Shown here: piece after piece, positions 43,120-54,059 of the stretch
How positions within the stretch are numbered: position 1 is the first letter of the stretch
Layout of the letters: the number at the start of each line of letters is the position of its first letter
Source of the DNA: Chinchilla lanigera
Taxonomy: Eukaryota; Chordata; Mammalia; Rodentia; Chinchillidae
NCBI RefSeq assembly: GCF_000276665.1
Contig: NW_004955423.1
Span: 3,808,230-3,872,229 of the forward strand
Direction: 5' to 3'
DNA: 64,000 nucleotides
The notes under the pieces: model-generated
Told to the model about the DNA's origin: nothing
Seen by the model: the letters and a program-made list of their open reading frames with translations, nothing else
The model's database searches: none
Made by a program: the position numbers and the translations under genes

Positions 43120-43640
43120 GGGGGCCATCAGGGCCAAGTGACCCAGAGACTCTGCTGCCCCTCCCTTCTCTCTCTCAGGTCTGGTCCCCGCGTTCCGGGC
43201 CTCTGTGACTGCCTGACACACAGGCTGCTAACTGGGTACAGTAGCCTGGGTAACGATGCAGACCTGGCAGCCCAGATGTCAGACGTTGCTGCTGCCCAAA
43301 GGGAAGGAGGGAGAGTAAACAAAGCCCCTGCCCTCCTCCATTTTGGGTTGCTCTCTGTTTGAATTGCAGTGGCAGCGCTTTGAGCTAGGAAAGGAGCCGG
43401 CTGGCTCGAGCAGCTCGTAGGCGTGCTCCCCCACCTTTCTGATGACCACTGGGATAATTCAAAGAGAAAGAGCAAAAACGCACCCCAAGGTACGGACAGT
43501 GAAGGCGTTTCATCCTTCAAGGGGGCTGCGCGTGGTCTGCGATACAACCACCTTGCCAACTGTGCTCCTTCCACAGCTTGCCTGCACTCTGCTCACCTGA
43601 CCCCGAAAGGACCAGGCCTGCTTTCCTGAAGGGGCTTTGC
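43120..43640. promoter_or_regulatory. GC-rich, repeat-free candidate regulatory element with an RFX X-box
   Basis: This half-kilobase is visibly richer in G+C and CpG than its surroundings and contains no repeat. GTAGCCTGGGTAAC at 43,241-43,254 fits the X-box consensus GTNRCC-N2-RGYAAC exactly, the site bound by RFX transcription factors. A possible noncoding exon is framed by an acceptor-like TTTGAATTGCAG ending at 43,369 and a donor-like CAAG|GTACGG at 43,489/43,490 (120 bp), but all three frames of that interval have stops. The 148-codon minus frame (43,128-43,574) is probably a by-product of GC content. Function is inference; accessible chromatin or transcript data would decide. Confidence 0.4.
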
Positions 43641-43918
43641 CCAGGAGCTCACACAGGAGTCTCTTCTTTTATCATGTCACAGGATGGCACGCTGCAGTTT
43701 GTCCCACTGTATCTTGCAAGAAGCTGATATTCCAATGATGTTATTAAAAAGTGGCACCTTTCACCACACTGCGAGAAAAGCTTTCCAGTGGGGGCAAGGA
43801 GACTGCGATACATTTTCCCCAAGGAGCTCACTTCAGCCACAGCATTTGATGTATGGTGACATCTCCCCCACACAATGATGCACACCGCACACACACCTAT
43901 ACACACAAACGTGTGCAT

Positions 43919-43949
43919 ACACACACACACTCACACACACACACACACA
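43919..43949. repeat. (CA)n microsatellite
   Basis: An AC run with one TC interruption, preceded by CA-rich sequence from about 43,880. Confidence 0.95.
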
Positions 43950-43984
43950 AGCAGCAAACACATTTCCAAGCTGAGATGAATAAG

Positions 43985-44090
43985 GAAGATAAGGGACTTG
44001 TTCAAGGTCACACACAGGGACAAGAAAGTCAAGTCATTTACACAGGGGCATGAAGCATTCAGCCCAGCTCTTTCTGACTCTTAATCCTTT
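43985..44090 (-). repeat. MIR SINE fragment, antisense
   Basis: AGATAAGGGACTTGTTCAAGGTCACACACAGGGACAAGAAAGTCAAGTC and AGCCCAGCTCTTTCTGACTCTTAATCC follow the complement of the MIR tRNA-like half. Confidence 0.6.
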
Positions 44091-44574
44091 TTCTTGACCC
44101 CTAACCACCCACCACCTCACCTCCTTTTCAGCTGAATAAATGTGTAATGCACACTAGAAATGCCACTGCAGCTCAGTATATCACTTATGAACCGTGGCTT
44201 TTAGCTAACAAGAGTGTTGTTAACTCTGACTCCCTATGGGTATTTCTCAATTCAAGATTGTGTGTTTTTATCTTTGCTTTCTGGGAGCACAATCCATGCT
44301 CAGCTCGGCATAATATCCAGATCTACCTACTGAGGAAAACTTGGTAGGGAGAATTACTGTGTTTTCCTCCTCCCAGCTCCACTCCTGACCAGCACCAGGC
44401 CTGAAAGACCTTGCTCAGCCTCTCCGGGGTCCAGCTTCATCAAAAGTGGAATGCAAATTATAATCCCCACCTCGACACATAAGAGAAACAAATGAGATTG
44501 TAAACTTGAAAAGTTTTGAGATTATAGTAGGAAAACATGACTTGCTGTCAAGAGAGATTGTAAAATAGCTACAT

Positions 44575-44772
44575 GTGATGGGGCTGAGAGCCAGGCAGTG
44601 CTGGGTTCAGATCCTGGCTCTGGTTGTGTGTTCTTGAGCAAGTTATTTAACCTCTCGGAGTCTGTATAATATGTGGAAGCAAAATCTATCTGGCAGCATT
44701 TTGGGGAGGAGTGAATGAGATTCTGTTTAAAGCTGCTGGCAGAGAATCTGGCATGAGGAAGGTGACTATAGA
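44575..44772 (+). repeat. MIR SINE, sense
   Basis: CTGGGTTCAGATCCTGGCTCTGGTTGTGTGTTCTTGAGCAAGTTATTTAACCTCTCGGAGTCTGTATAATATGTGGAAGC is the MIR 5' half and core. The tail GCTGGCAGAGAATCTGGCATGAGGAAGG follows. Confidence 0.9.
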
Positions 44773-44774
44773 GT

Positions 44775-46325
44775 ATTAATTCTTTTCTCCTCAGCACCCC
44801 TATATGTATAGCACAGACTTTAGACCCTTGAAGGGAGTTTATGGCTTACGCCTTGAATACACAGTATCTCTCACTGTGTGGGCTGTATTACAGGAACTCA
44901 GTATTTGAGTTTATGGATGACTTTCTAAATTAGAGATGGAAATTTTAAAATAATGTGTTTCAAGTACTCCATGTAATATTTGACACCATCTACTGACCTG
45001 GCTTCCTAACTGGAAACATGGGAGTGAATTTGCCAATTGTATTCATGTGAGAACAATTAAGTGATAATTTGTGCATTTAACTCATAGATTGGCTTAGGAT
45101 GATCCAAATCTAGTAGGAATTTTCTTCACACAGAACAAATCTGACTTATCATCCGGCCCAACTCAACACTGCCACAACCAGCTTCACAGCAGGCGTTCAC
45201 ACAGACAAGTAAACGCTTGGGGAAAATTCCCTTGTGAAGTAACCACATGCCTACTCAGAACTGCCTCATAATTTAAGAGCCAATTTTTAAAATAACTGTC
45301 AAATTAAGCTGGCTAATTGTTCTGGTCTGCCGCTAGTCGATCACAGGTGGGGAGGCGGGAACTGATCTCAAAGGTAAACGGAACACATGAACAGAAGAGG
45401 CCCAACAGTGCTCTGAATGAAATTATATTTGGCAACGTGGATAACAGTGTGTTTTTACAAAGTCCAGTTTTATATTGCTTTCCCTGGCATTTTTGTAAAG
45501 TTTTTTCTGGGTGGATTTGTTTTTTGGGCTATTTGATTATCATGCATCCTTATTTTTCATATTACTCATAAAGTTGTCAAGACAATAAATTTCTTTCCAT
45601 TAAATTTATTCTTAAAATAGCTTTATGCATCTTGAACATTTTTTTAAAAAAATAAAGACATTGTACTGGCAAAACTGGAGCCAAAGGGTTGAACACAGAA
45701 CGTAGAGAACAGCAAAGGACAAAACATCCTCAAGCTTTGAGAACTAATGTTTGAATATCTGCTTTCTCCTTCTCCCTGAGAAATTAATGAACAGACAACC
45801 CTGAAACTTCAAAGCGGTAGTACACTGCCCTGGGAATTGGAACCTCCATCTTGGTTGTTTAAAAACGAGCACACATGGAAATGATGCATCAGCACATCTT
45901 TTCAAGTTTTTCTTTTTCTGCTGAAACTTAATCAACAACCCTCCAGTTATTTATGGCTTAGTAAATGAATAAGAACAAAAAAGTTAGATTTGTCTAAAAA
46001 CAAAACAAAAATATTTTTCAGTAGGATAATGACATATGACCATGGTCAAAAACTACACCCCGGCAGAAAAATGTAACCTGAAAAGATCGTCACCATCATA
46101 ACCACCCAGTACTACTCAACAAAGAATGTTTTGTTTTCTTCCTGAGAATTTCCATGCTTGTGTAAGATTTTATGTTTGTGTCTTTCCTATCCCATTTTGT
46201 TTAGGAGTGTAGTCAAATATGAGTGTCTGGGTCCAAGTTGCCAGCTTTTATTTCTGCATGAAGTCAAGCCATGTGTGTGAATTTTACATGATGAGATGTT
46301 GCAGCCCAAGCTTATAAGCTGCACA
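44775..46325. other. Repeat-poor unique DNA; candidate conserved noncoding region
   Basis: No interspersed repeat or exon was recognised over 1.5 kb. A segment around 45,290-45,430 contains AATTAAGCTGGCTAATTGTTCTGGTC and CCGCTAGTCGATCACAGG, with unusually many intact CpGs for this AT-rich neighbourhood, which is compatible with constraint. This is a suggestion only. Confidence 0.4.
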
Positions 46326-46329
46326 GCTC

Positions 46330-46482
46330 CAGCTCAGCCACCTAACAGCTATGTCTCTGCTTCTGAACCTTCCACAGTAGAATGATCCTACTGCTACCTC
46401 ACAGGCTTGGTGCGAGGTGTGGGTTAATATGGCAATGGCTAAACAGAGCCTGGTTCAAAGGAAGCCCTCAATTAAGGGTCAG
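46330..46482 (+). repeat. MIR SINE, sense
   Basis: CAGCTCAGCCACCTAACAGCTATGTCTCTGC, GATCCTACTGCTACCTCACAGGCTTGGTGCGAGG and GGCTAAACAGAGCCTGGTTCAAAGGAAGCCCTCAATTAAG follow the MIR consensus order. Confidence 0.78.
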
Positions 46483-47722
46483 CATTATCAGAGCCAGATC
46501 TGGTACTTCCAAAGCTTCAAAATATATTGCCTTTATTCTGATCACATGTATTCTCAGTCATATATCTCCTCCAGTTCAGCATATTTGTACATTTTAATGT
46601 GAGGTAAGAAGTGAAAGTATACATTGTCGGCCATGCTACTTTTGCTTTTGAGGTACCCAGTGCATCAAAGGTGGTCTTCCCCAGGCCTTTCACAAGGGAT
46701 GGAGTGAACTCCATCCCTTTCTTTTGGCATTTCTCATGTGTTCCAGAATTATATGGTCTATTTCTGATGGAAGGTTTAAGTCTGAACTGCACTGCATTTG
46801 AGGAATCTTCCAGCATAAAAAGAAAGACTTGGCTTCAGAAGGGATCATGACTGGCCAGTTGATCTGTTAAATAATATACCAAATACTGAGGAAATAACAA
46901 AGAGGAGAAAATTACATTCACACTTCTTTATTGGTGCCATTAACAGTGTTTTGTCATCTAGCTGATGAAGCGGTGCCGTCTCCCCAAAAGCCTCACACCA
47001 TGAGGCTGCCTGGAGCCCTGTGCAACCCTTCACCCTGGAGTCCCAGCATCTTCCTGATTGCCCAGGTGAGGGGAAGCAAAGGGGACCGGAGGTGAACTCC
47101 ATAAGAATGTGCTAGCTTAGTAGAGGTCAAGCAACTGAGCCATTTTCCATGAGAATCTCTTCGGTGTAAAAGCCATTTTCATATTGGTGTCTTCAGAGCT
47201 GTGACAAGCCCTGCTGTGCGGGGGAGGTCAGGGGACCCTTCCCTGAGCCAGGACACAGCTCAGCCCACTCAGTCACGCACCTTCTTCTGTGTGTGCTGCT
47301 TCGCTGCTGAGACCGTAGTGAGAACAGCCCCTGTCTGTTTCTTCCCATTAAAACAAGTGCCTTCTTCCTAATATTGGTCAAACTGCGAAGGGAACAGTGC
47401 TCTTTTCCTGTCTCTATCTCCTTTCTTTCTCCTTTGCCCCTGCTACTCCCTACTTCTCTTTCTCTGGATCTCCCCAGGATTCCTTTTGTTTCAACAGTGG
47501 ATAATTGTTTAAACGGAGAATGTCTTAACCCCTGGAATAGGACCAAAGGCACGTATAAAATAGAAACCGAATTGTCACACTCCTTTTGAAAATATATGGA
47601 TGTACTGTGTTCCAGATTAAAATACCAAGTCTTTGCTGAAGCCAACATCTTTCAAAGCCAGAGACGTTGTGACCTTCTTCCAGCCTCATCTCTTTCACTC
47701 TGTCTGGTGGCTTCTTTCCATG
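46483..47722. other. Unassigned unique sequence
   Basis: No repeat family was recognised. The 151-codon minus-strand frame at 47,193-47,648 is the longest in unique sequence in this area but has no recognisable domain, and part of it is Arg/Glu/Lys-rich because it crosses a pyrimidine-rich run (about 47,400-47,470). Confidence 0.4.
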
Positions 47723-47724
47723 AA

Positions 47725-47900
47725 TAAGAGCAACCACACGAGCCAAGCACACTTAAGCCTCACTACAGTCCTCTGAGGTCAGAACCGTTATCCCTGCTTC
47801 ACACAGAAGGAAACTGAGGCTCAGAAGAGTAAGTAGCATTGGGCTAGTGAGGGATAGATCTGAGCTCTCAATCCAGGATTTCCAGGCACTCCTCTTGGAT
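47725..47900 (-). repeat. MIR SINE, antisense
   Basis: TCAGAACCGTTATCCCTGCTTCACACAGAAGGAAACTGAGGCTCAGAAGAGTAAGTAGCATTG is the complement of the MIR core. It is followed by AGGGATAGATCTGAGCTCTCAATCCAGG from the tRNA-like end. Confidence 0.88.
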
Positions 47901-48009
47901 CACTGCACGGTGTCGGTCCTCTCCAACATCCCCACCATGTCAAGCTTTTCTCTGCCTCAGTACTCTTGCACCTGCTGCTCCACTGTCTGTTCTTCCCCAG
48001 CCTTTGCTC

Positions 48010-48180
48010 TGGAAAATGTCTCATTATCCTTTAGGTTTGAGCTGAGATGTGATTTCCTCAGGGAAACCTTCCAGAGCTGCAAAATAACACCAATAGCTGT
48101 CTAAATCATTGTCCCTCGTTATTCTCAGTCATAGCCCTCTACTGTTTCTCCAATACCTTTTCTTATAACTTAACAGAAGT
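48010..48180 (+). repeat. L2 LINE, sense, left part
   Basis: GGTTTGAGCTGAGATGTGATTTCCTCAGGGAAACCTTCCAGAGC matches the L2 block that reads ..AGCTCAAATGCCACCTCCTCCGGGAAGCCTTCC... It continues after the inserted LTR at 48,525. Confidence 0.75.
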
Positions 48181-48181
48181 T

Positions 48182-48512
48182 ACATTCACAAGTGTAGTCC
48201 TTTTGTGGGTGTGAGAAGGAGAATATTAAACTTACCCCATTGACGTCTGGTTTGAGTATGTGACTTACCTCAGGCAAGAAAAAGTGTTCAGAGAGAGATC
48301 TGCAAAGGCTTTGGTGTGGCTCTGCCATTGCTCTTCTCCTTGGCAGATGGGGGCTCTCCTCAGCCTTGAGCAAAACTGGAGAGCACAGATGCAGACCTAC
48401 ATTACACCTGACACAATCAAGAAGTAAACCTACTCTGTAGTAAGTCTCTAGTTTTGGGGAGTTATTTTCTACTGCAGCATTACTTAGCTGAGGTTGACTG
48501 ATCCAGAGGCAT
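48182..48512 (+). mobile_element. MLT1-like MaLR LTR inserted in L2
   Basis: GAGTATGTGACTTACCTCAGGCAAG, GCAGATGGGGGCTCTCCTCAGCC, AAGAAGTAAACCTACT and GTCTCTAGTTTTGGGGAGTTATTTTCTACTGCAGCATTACTTAGC resemble the 3' half of MLT1-class LTRs, which end ..TTTGTTACTGCAGCATAACCTAGCC... L2 sequence resumes on both sides. Edges are approximate. Confidence 0.68.
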
Positions 48513-48524
48513 GCTTGACATTGA

Positions 48525-48655
48525 TCTCCCCACTAGACTGTATATTTCATGAAATCAATCTCCCTCAGTCTTATATTCTGCTCTGCACTCAGCATCTAGC
48601 AAAGGGCTCAGCACGTTGGATCACCCAATGCATATTTGTTGAATGAATGTGTACT
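48525..48655 (+). repeat. L2 LINE 3' end, sense, right part
   Basis: CCCCACTAGACTGTATATTTCATGAAATCAATC and CTCAGCATCTAGCAAAGGGCTCAGCACG..ATATTTGTTGAATGAATGTG is the L2 3' terminus, in the correct order after the 48,010-48,180 piece. Confidence 0.85.
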
Positions 48656-49640
48656 GAGTAGACACAGGAACAAGTATTCCAGGGCTACTTTTTGGTGTGT
48701 GTTGTCTATCATGCTGGGTGACTGGCTTTTTGTAACGCTGATCACCTCTCACCTGCCACTCTGTGATACACCACTCCAAGATACTGTCCACCTTTCCCTT
48801 ACTCCTCCTGCCAGCAGACACATAATGTTGACACCGCTTTTAATAGGTATGCAGTTGCGATGTAAGGTTTGATTCCTAAGAAGAAAGTCCCTTTACAACT
48901 ACTTAGTTTCCGTAGACAAAAACAAAGAACTCTCTTAAATATCTTCTTTCCCGTAATGAATAGCTTGTCCAAGGGACTTGAAAGAATCTGTCACAGATTT
49001 GAGGGTGTTTGGTGTCTGTTCAAGGCAAACTGAAATCAAATGCACATATTGGAGGAAAATACTACTAACGCATTTTGAAATTATAAGAGACTATACTGGC
49101 TTTCTCTGAGGCAGAGCTTTCTTTTCCTATATTTAAAATACTTCTAACTTCTAAAGGTGATATACTTTATTTCCCTATGAAGGATTTTGCTAAAGATCCT
49201 GAGTCTCAGAAGATCTGTGTACAGAATGATGTGCTCCTCTGAAAACAGTCTAGAAGCCAGATGTCCTAGAACTTCCTGTTAACCCTGTCTGTAGAGATAA
49301 GAGTAGCGGCTACGTCCTATGTATATTTGTGTCCCTCATACCACATTTAGTTAGAAGCTCACTAAAGGTTCATAGCACAAATGGCTTTGTTGAAATAAAT
49401 GAGAAGCTAGAAGTGTGAGAGAGGCTTGGAACACCTTCTTATTTGCATCTTTCAAAGAACTTGGAATCAGATGAAGGGCCGGGGGTACACCAGCATAAAT
49501 CTCACCCTTGCTCCTCGGAACCCTCCCATGGCCAGGCCAGCCTCAGCTTCCCGTCAGCGCCACTCTGTGCAATTGTTTGAATCCTGTTAGTGGAAGGGTA
49601 ACGGGTAAAAAGCCACTGTCTAACACTGGCCGTGCACTGC
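48656..49640. other. Unassigned unique sequence
   Basis: No repeat or coding exon was recognised. Confidence 0.4.
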
Positions 49641-49644
49641 CCTA

Positions 49645-49748
49645 TGTGGTTCTGGACTAAGTTTCATCACTGTCTTGAGCCTTATTTGCAAAATGAGTTC
49701 GGAGCATAAATGATCCCTGAGGTCTTTTCTAACCCCTGTGTCCTGTGC
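49645..49748 (+). repeat. MIR-type SINE fragment (MIR3/MIRb-like tail)
   Basis: GTTCTGGACTAAGTTTCATCAC, TTATTTGCAAAATGAG and ATAAATGATCCCTGAGGTCTTTTCTAACC resemble MIR variants ending ..GATGATCTCTAAGGTCCCTTCCAGC. Confidence 0.55.
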
Positions 49749-49749
49749 C

Positions 49750-50790
49750 CTTTCTTTGAAACACCCTAGACTTGGGAAAAATTTGAATATCACCATTGTT
49801 CCTCACTGCCTGGTCTTTGGAGTTATATGTGCACTAGATCAATTAGCTGGGTAATTATTTCTAAATATAAGCTCATTCCTAATTAGCCTCTGGATTCATA
49901 CCATAACAATTAACCCCCAAATGGAAAAACTGCTTTACAATGAACACAGCATAATGGTTCTAAAGCTCATCCTGCCTTCTCACCAACTCCCCTCTGTTTA
50001 CAGCGAGAGCAACCATCCGCCCTAAGCTAGCTGCTTCCTCCTTGACATTTGTGTGTTTGCCCTTTACTGGTGGTTCTGCATTCATCTTCACAACTTGCTG
50101 GTAGTTGCCCAGGTGTCACCGTGGCCTGGCATCAGGCCACTCCTCTGACCTATGACATTGCAGCTCCCCTGGATTCAGTGATAACCTCCCTTCTGTGCTT
50201 ACAGAGTTCCCACAGATCACACAGGACCATAAATAAAATTACCACCCCAAAACATGTAGGAGGGGGACAGGAAAGGAGACAGCTTATTTTTAGTCTTTGC
50301 AAGATAGCAGCACTTGGAGTACACAAATTCTCTAAAATTTATAAATATATGAGTAAGGGAGGACTGCTCATAATATAACTCACAGTTAGTCAACCACATG
50401 TTTCCCAAAGAAGCTGCATTTAATTCACTACAAATGGAGCAAGTGGTGCAAAGCACCTACTACCAAATTTGTCAAAGAGGCTTGTAGGTATTTAAACAAG
50501 AGTATGTTTTTACAGTTTGAGATAATTGGCCTATTTTCAATAACCGGTAGCCAACACACTCTGTATCTTGTCCTCTTCCTTCATCCTTCCACTGCTGAGT
50601 GTTTCCTGGCATGCTTGCAGCTCCACACCAGCCAGCAGGTGGGAAGTAGGTAAGAGGTATTGCCTTGGGCTTGGGCACTGGGGTCTGATCAGAGATCTGC
50701 CGTTTGGAGTAGAAAATTCAAAGCAATGGACCCCAGTTCAGAGTGGTGAGAGGTTTGTCAGCTGGCAAGGAAGTCTGTAGCAGCAGAGCA
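49750..50790. other. Unassigned unique sequence
   Basis: No repeat or coding exon was recognised. The 109-codon + frame at 50,049-50,378 has no recognisable domain. Confidence 0.4.
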
Positions 50791-50794
50791 GAGC

Positions 50795-51005
50795 AGCTAA
50801 GAATTCCATCTCTGGTACAGACCAGTTATACCCAAGTTCCTGCCTGGTCAGCATTCATGGGTATGTTCCTGGCTCCTTTAAGCCTTAGTATCTTCACCTG
50901 AACAAAGTGGCTATACCTATCTCACACTGAATAGAACAAGTGCTAAAAAGATATAGTGAGTTTTACCTTGTTCCTAGAACACAGTAGCACACAACAAATG
51001 TTGGC
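50795..51005 (+). repeat. MIR SINE, sense, diverged
   Basis: AAGCCTTAGTATCTTCACCTGAACAAAGTGGCTATACCTATCTCACAC and TTGTTCCTAGAACACAGTAGCACACAACAAATGTTGG follow the MIR core and 3' end. Confidence 0.7.
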
Positions 51006-51119
51006 AATGAGTACTAGAGTTTTTAACAGCCTTGAATAGGAATATATTCATCCTGCCACTAGCCAGATGTACAAATTTGAAAAAGGTACTCATTGCTCAA
51101 GATATTTTGTTTTGAGTAC

Positions 51120-51143
51120 TAAAAAAAAAAAAAAAAAAAAAAA
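51120..51143. repeat. Poly-A homopolymer
   Basis: A run of about 23 A. Preceding sequence does not look like a retrotransposon 3' end, so I leave it as a simple repeat. Confidence 0.9.
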
Positions 51144-52490
51144 CCAAATCTAATTTCATTACAAATCTACAGTGACGATCGACCTTAAGGGCAGCCCCCA
51201 CAGTCAGGCAATGCACAGGGGCACAGTCCTCAGACCTGGAAGCAGGGACTTTGGATAGATCTTTTGCAAGTGTGCCTCTTCCTTTCCTGCTGATTTCAGT
51301 GCCTCAGACACTGAAGATCTGGAGAGATACTGTTTTACTTAGATTTTCTTCTCTGTTTGTTTGTAAGCACCTCGGTGCATCACAGGAGGCTGTCATGGAA
51401 AATGAGCCCATTACCTCCCATTCCCATTCCCTCCACTAATTCTTAAAATCACACCAGCTCATTCATGCAATTAACGCATAGGCTGTTCTCTTAGCTACTC
51501 TCTGTGGCATGGAAGAAGACTACTGGATAAAATTTGTGGTTCTAGCATATGTGTTATAGGATGCTGCTTTTGGTGAGAGACAAAGAATCAGACTGAGGCA
51601 GCTCAGCACGCTTCCCTTTTCTGCTCCTTCACCTCCATCTACCTCCCCACCATGAGCTATGTGAAAGGAGATTACCGTGAAGTGACCCGGACAAACCTGC
51701 AGGGAAAAGTAGGCCCAAAGAGCAGCCTGAAGCCTATTGTAGGCAGGGTAGGTAGATGCATGGAACAGAAAGATATCTCGCTCTAGACATCACAGAGGCT
51801 GAGCAGAACCTAGCAGCAGCAGGGGCATTCTCCCTTTGGTATCAGCTGAAGCAATGTCCTTGCTTGCTTCTCTGAGCCAGTGCTCACTCCTAAAAGGGGG
51901 AGAGTAGGGACCATGGCCAGGTTGACTGACTGCCATGTGCTATAACAAGCTTGGACAGGAGGTGAGAAGTCCCTGGGGTACTGTGCTGTTCAGTGTCACA
52001 CTCTGCAAAATGTTTTTATCCAAGTGTCCAAAAGCCATTAAGAAGACCCGCAATGGTGCTCGCAGAACCAGAGGTGGATTGACTCTGGCTTTCTGATCTT
52101 GGACAGCCAGCAGAATGCCCTGACCTGTAAAATGAAAGGACTGAATCCATGAAAACCTGGGACCGTGGGCTCTGGAGGAACAATGCCAAGACTGAACCCT
52201 GGAAGTGAGTGCTCTTAGTAAAGATGCATTGTGAGCACACCCTGCAGGTCTGTGCTTTCCACACCCGTGCATTTGGGCAGGGCACTGTGACTAATTCTAC
52301 ACATCGGCCTCAGGGTAAAAGCAACAAATGTTTTCTGGGCTAAAAGGGTTAATTGGTGATTTAATACTTTCCACTTTCTCCCTTTCTCTGCTGCATCAAC
52401 CAAGGAGGCTCTTTGTTCCAGATGACATTACTCAAACATGTTCATGGCAATGCCAGCCTGGGGGTGCTGAGTGAATTAGAACAGTGGGCT
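51144..52490. other. Unassigned unique sequence
   Basis: No exon was recognised. A segment at about 52,075-52,145 (CTTGGACAGCC.. TGTAAAATGAAAGGACTGAATCC) hints at a diverged MIR but is too weak to call. Minus-strand frames at 51,940-52,285 overlap each other and show no domain. Confidence 0.4.
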
Positions 52491-52494
52491 TTTA

Positions 52495-52678
52495 AAAAAT
52501 GAGACATATGCCTTTCTTGTGTTAGTCTCTGAGATATTTTACCTCAATTTATTCTTCTTTAACATGGACTTATTCACATAACCTACCTCATAGGATTCTT
52601 GTAAGGATTAAATTGTATATGTAAGGGCTTGTAACAATATTTGGCACAATAAACATTCAACTATCATTTTTAGTCTCC
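52495..52678 (+). repeat. MIR SINE, sense
   Basis: TTACCTCAATTTATTCTTCTTTAACATGG, CATAACCTACCTCATAGGATTCTTGTAAGGATTAAATTG and GGCTTGTAACAATATTTGGCACAATAAACATTC follow the MIR core and 3' end closely. Confidence 0.85.
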
Positions 52679-52754
52679 ATTGGCCATATGATTCTACTAT
52701 ATTATACTTATTAGATGTTGCCTTAAATCATCCCCTCCCTAGATAAGTTTTAGC

Positions 52755-52945
52755 AGAACTGCTATTTGCTGTGAACTGTGTTCCACTGAAAATTTACATG
52801 GTAAAGCCATAACCTTCTATGTGATGGGATTCAGAGAAAGCATTTTGGGATATAATTAGGTTTAGATGAGGTTATGAGGGGGACCCTTGTAATGGGACTA
52901 GTGCCCTTACAAGATGAGGTCAGGTCTCTTTTCACCTGTCCTCTC
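52755..52945 (+). mobile_element. MLT1A-like MaLR LTR, 5' part, interrupted by an ERVL-like LTR
   Basis: GAAAATTTACATGGTAAAGCCATAACCTTCTATGTGATGGGATTCAG, TTTTGGGATATAATTAGGTTTAGATGAGGTTATGAGGGGGACCC and AATGGGACTAGTGCCCTTACAAGATGAGG follow the 5' half of MLT1A-type LTRs. It ends abruptly where a second LTR begins with its target duplication. Confidence 0.88.
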
Positions 52946-53607
52946 TGCATCAGTCAGGGTTTGCTAGAGTAACAGATATAGTACGAGATAAACAAATGTA
53001 CAAGGAATTACAAGTTTGGCTTACAATAGTCAGCTACAGAGTTGGATGAGGAAGCGTGCAGAGAGTGTCTGCATGCTGGAGATTGAAAAGCCCAGCCCCA
53101 GGCCTGGAGCTCGCTGCAGTGTCCGTGCAAGTCCGTATCAAAAGGCTGATGGGTCTGCGGCGGAATGCTGAAGAATCTATGATGAAGGCCGGAGAGCCAA
53201 CACCAGAAGGCTGAAGAGTCCCAGATGGAAGCTCAACATTCTGCACCAGAAGCCAGGAGATGACCAAGCTGAAGGCGAAGACCAGAGCTCCTCCAAAGAA
53301 CCAGCAGGCAGTCCTTCCTCAATTCCTTTTTTATGCAGTCTAACTGCTCTGGGGGAATGGGGGCGGTCCTCTACACCCACACCCTCTGCATGCATTCCCC
53401 TTGCACAGGCTTAGGATGAATACAAAGTAAGCACCCTGGCTCCCTTCTGAGTCACATAGTTAACCTTCTAAACTTCTCAAATTAACACAATAAACAATAT
53501 CCCAGAAAGGTAAGGGCGTGTCCTTTTTACCCCAAGATGCAGAACTGCTGAGTCAATTAGTCAAAGCTCTGGACTCCCCAAATTGACACAAAGTATCAAC
53601 CATAGCA
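52946..53607 (+). mobile_element. ERVL-like solo LTR, 662 bp, with CTCTC target duplication
   Basis: It starts TGCATCAGTCAGGGTTTGCTAGAG and ends GACACAAAGTATCAACCATAGCA, giving TG..CA ends. The start and end resemble MLT2/MT2-type ERVL LTRs (..GTCAGGGTTCTCTAGAG.. to ..TTGACACATAAAATTAACCATCACA). CTCTC lies at both 52,941-52,945 and 53,608-53,612. The middle (53,100-53,290) is a decayed tandem of GGCTGAxGxxTC-type units. No internal ERV sequence is present. The subfamily may be rodent-lineage specific. Confidence 0.9.
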
Positions 53608-53817
53608 CTCTCCTTTCTTCTTCTTTCTTCTTCTTTCCTCTCCTCTCTTCTTTTCCCTTCCCTCCCCCTTCTTTCCCTTTTCTTTCTCCTTCTCCCTTGC
53701 CCTACACTTCTTCCTACTCTTCTTTTTCTCTCTCTCTGTCCCTCACTTTCCCTTCTTCCCTCCTTCTCCCACCCTCCCTCCTTCTCTCTCCCTCCCTTCT
53801 TTCTCTTTCTCTCCCAG
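53608..53817. repeat. 210-bp polypyrimidine (CTTT/CCTT)n tract
   Basis: Nearly pure C/T on the + strand, starting at the right-hand copy of the LTR target duplication. Such homopurine-homopyrimidine tracts can form triplex structure and slip readily. The 134-codon + frame and 95-codon minus frame across it are composition artefacts. Confidence 0.97.
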
Positions 53818-53859
53818 ATGTAAACTGCAGGGGCCCACATAACTTAAATGAGTTATGTA

Positions 53860-54058
53860 AGTTAGAAAAGAAGAAATGGAAATTACATTTAATGAATTCT
53901 TACTATATGCAAGGCAATATATTTTATGCTTTATATACTCAGATGTTATTTTTTCTCATTTTATTGGTGGAAGTGGAGGTCACATAGCTAATAATGGCAG
54001 AGCTGGGATTAGAACTCACACCTGTCTGACTCCATGATCCAGCCCATGATCTATTCCT
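53860..54058 (-). repeat. MIR SINE, antisense
   Basis: TTACTATATGCAAGGCAATATATTTTATGCTTTATATACTC, CTCATTTTATTGGTGG, GGTCACATAGCTAATAATGGCAGAGCTGGGATTAGAACTCACACCTGTCTGACTCC follow the complement of the MIR consensus. Confidence 0.9.
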
Positions 54059-54059
54059 A

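Noticed and set aside
43370..43489. 120-bp interval with splice-like borders considered as a coding exon
   Set aside because: All three + strand frames contain in-frame stops. It could only be noncoding, so it is mentioned as part of a regulatory candidate and not called as an exon.
43128..43574. 148-codon minus-strand frame in GC-rich sequence
   Set aside because: High GC reduces stop codons by chance; the protein is compositionally plain, has no domain, and no start context or splice structure supports it.
47193..47648. 151-codon minus-strand frame
   Set aside because: No recognisable domain; part is Arg/Glu/Lys-rich because it crosses a pyrimidine-rich run. Without conservation or transcript evidence it cannot be called a gene.
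53583..53987. 134-codon + frame rich in Ser, Phe, Leu and Pro
   Set aside because: It is the translation of a 210-bp polypyrimidine tract.
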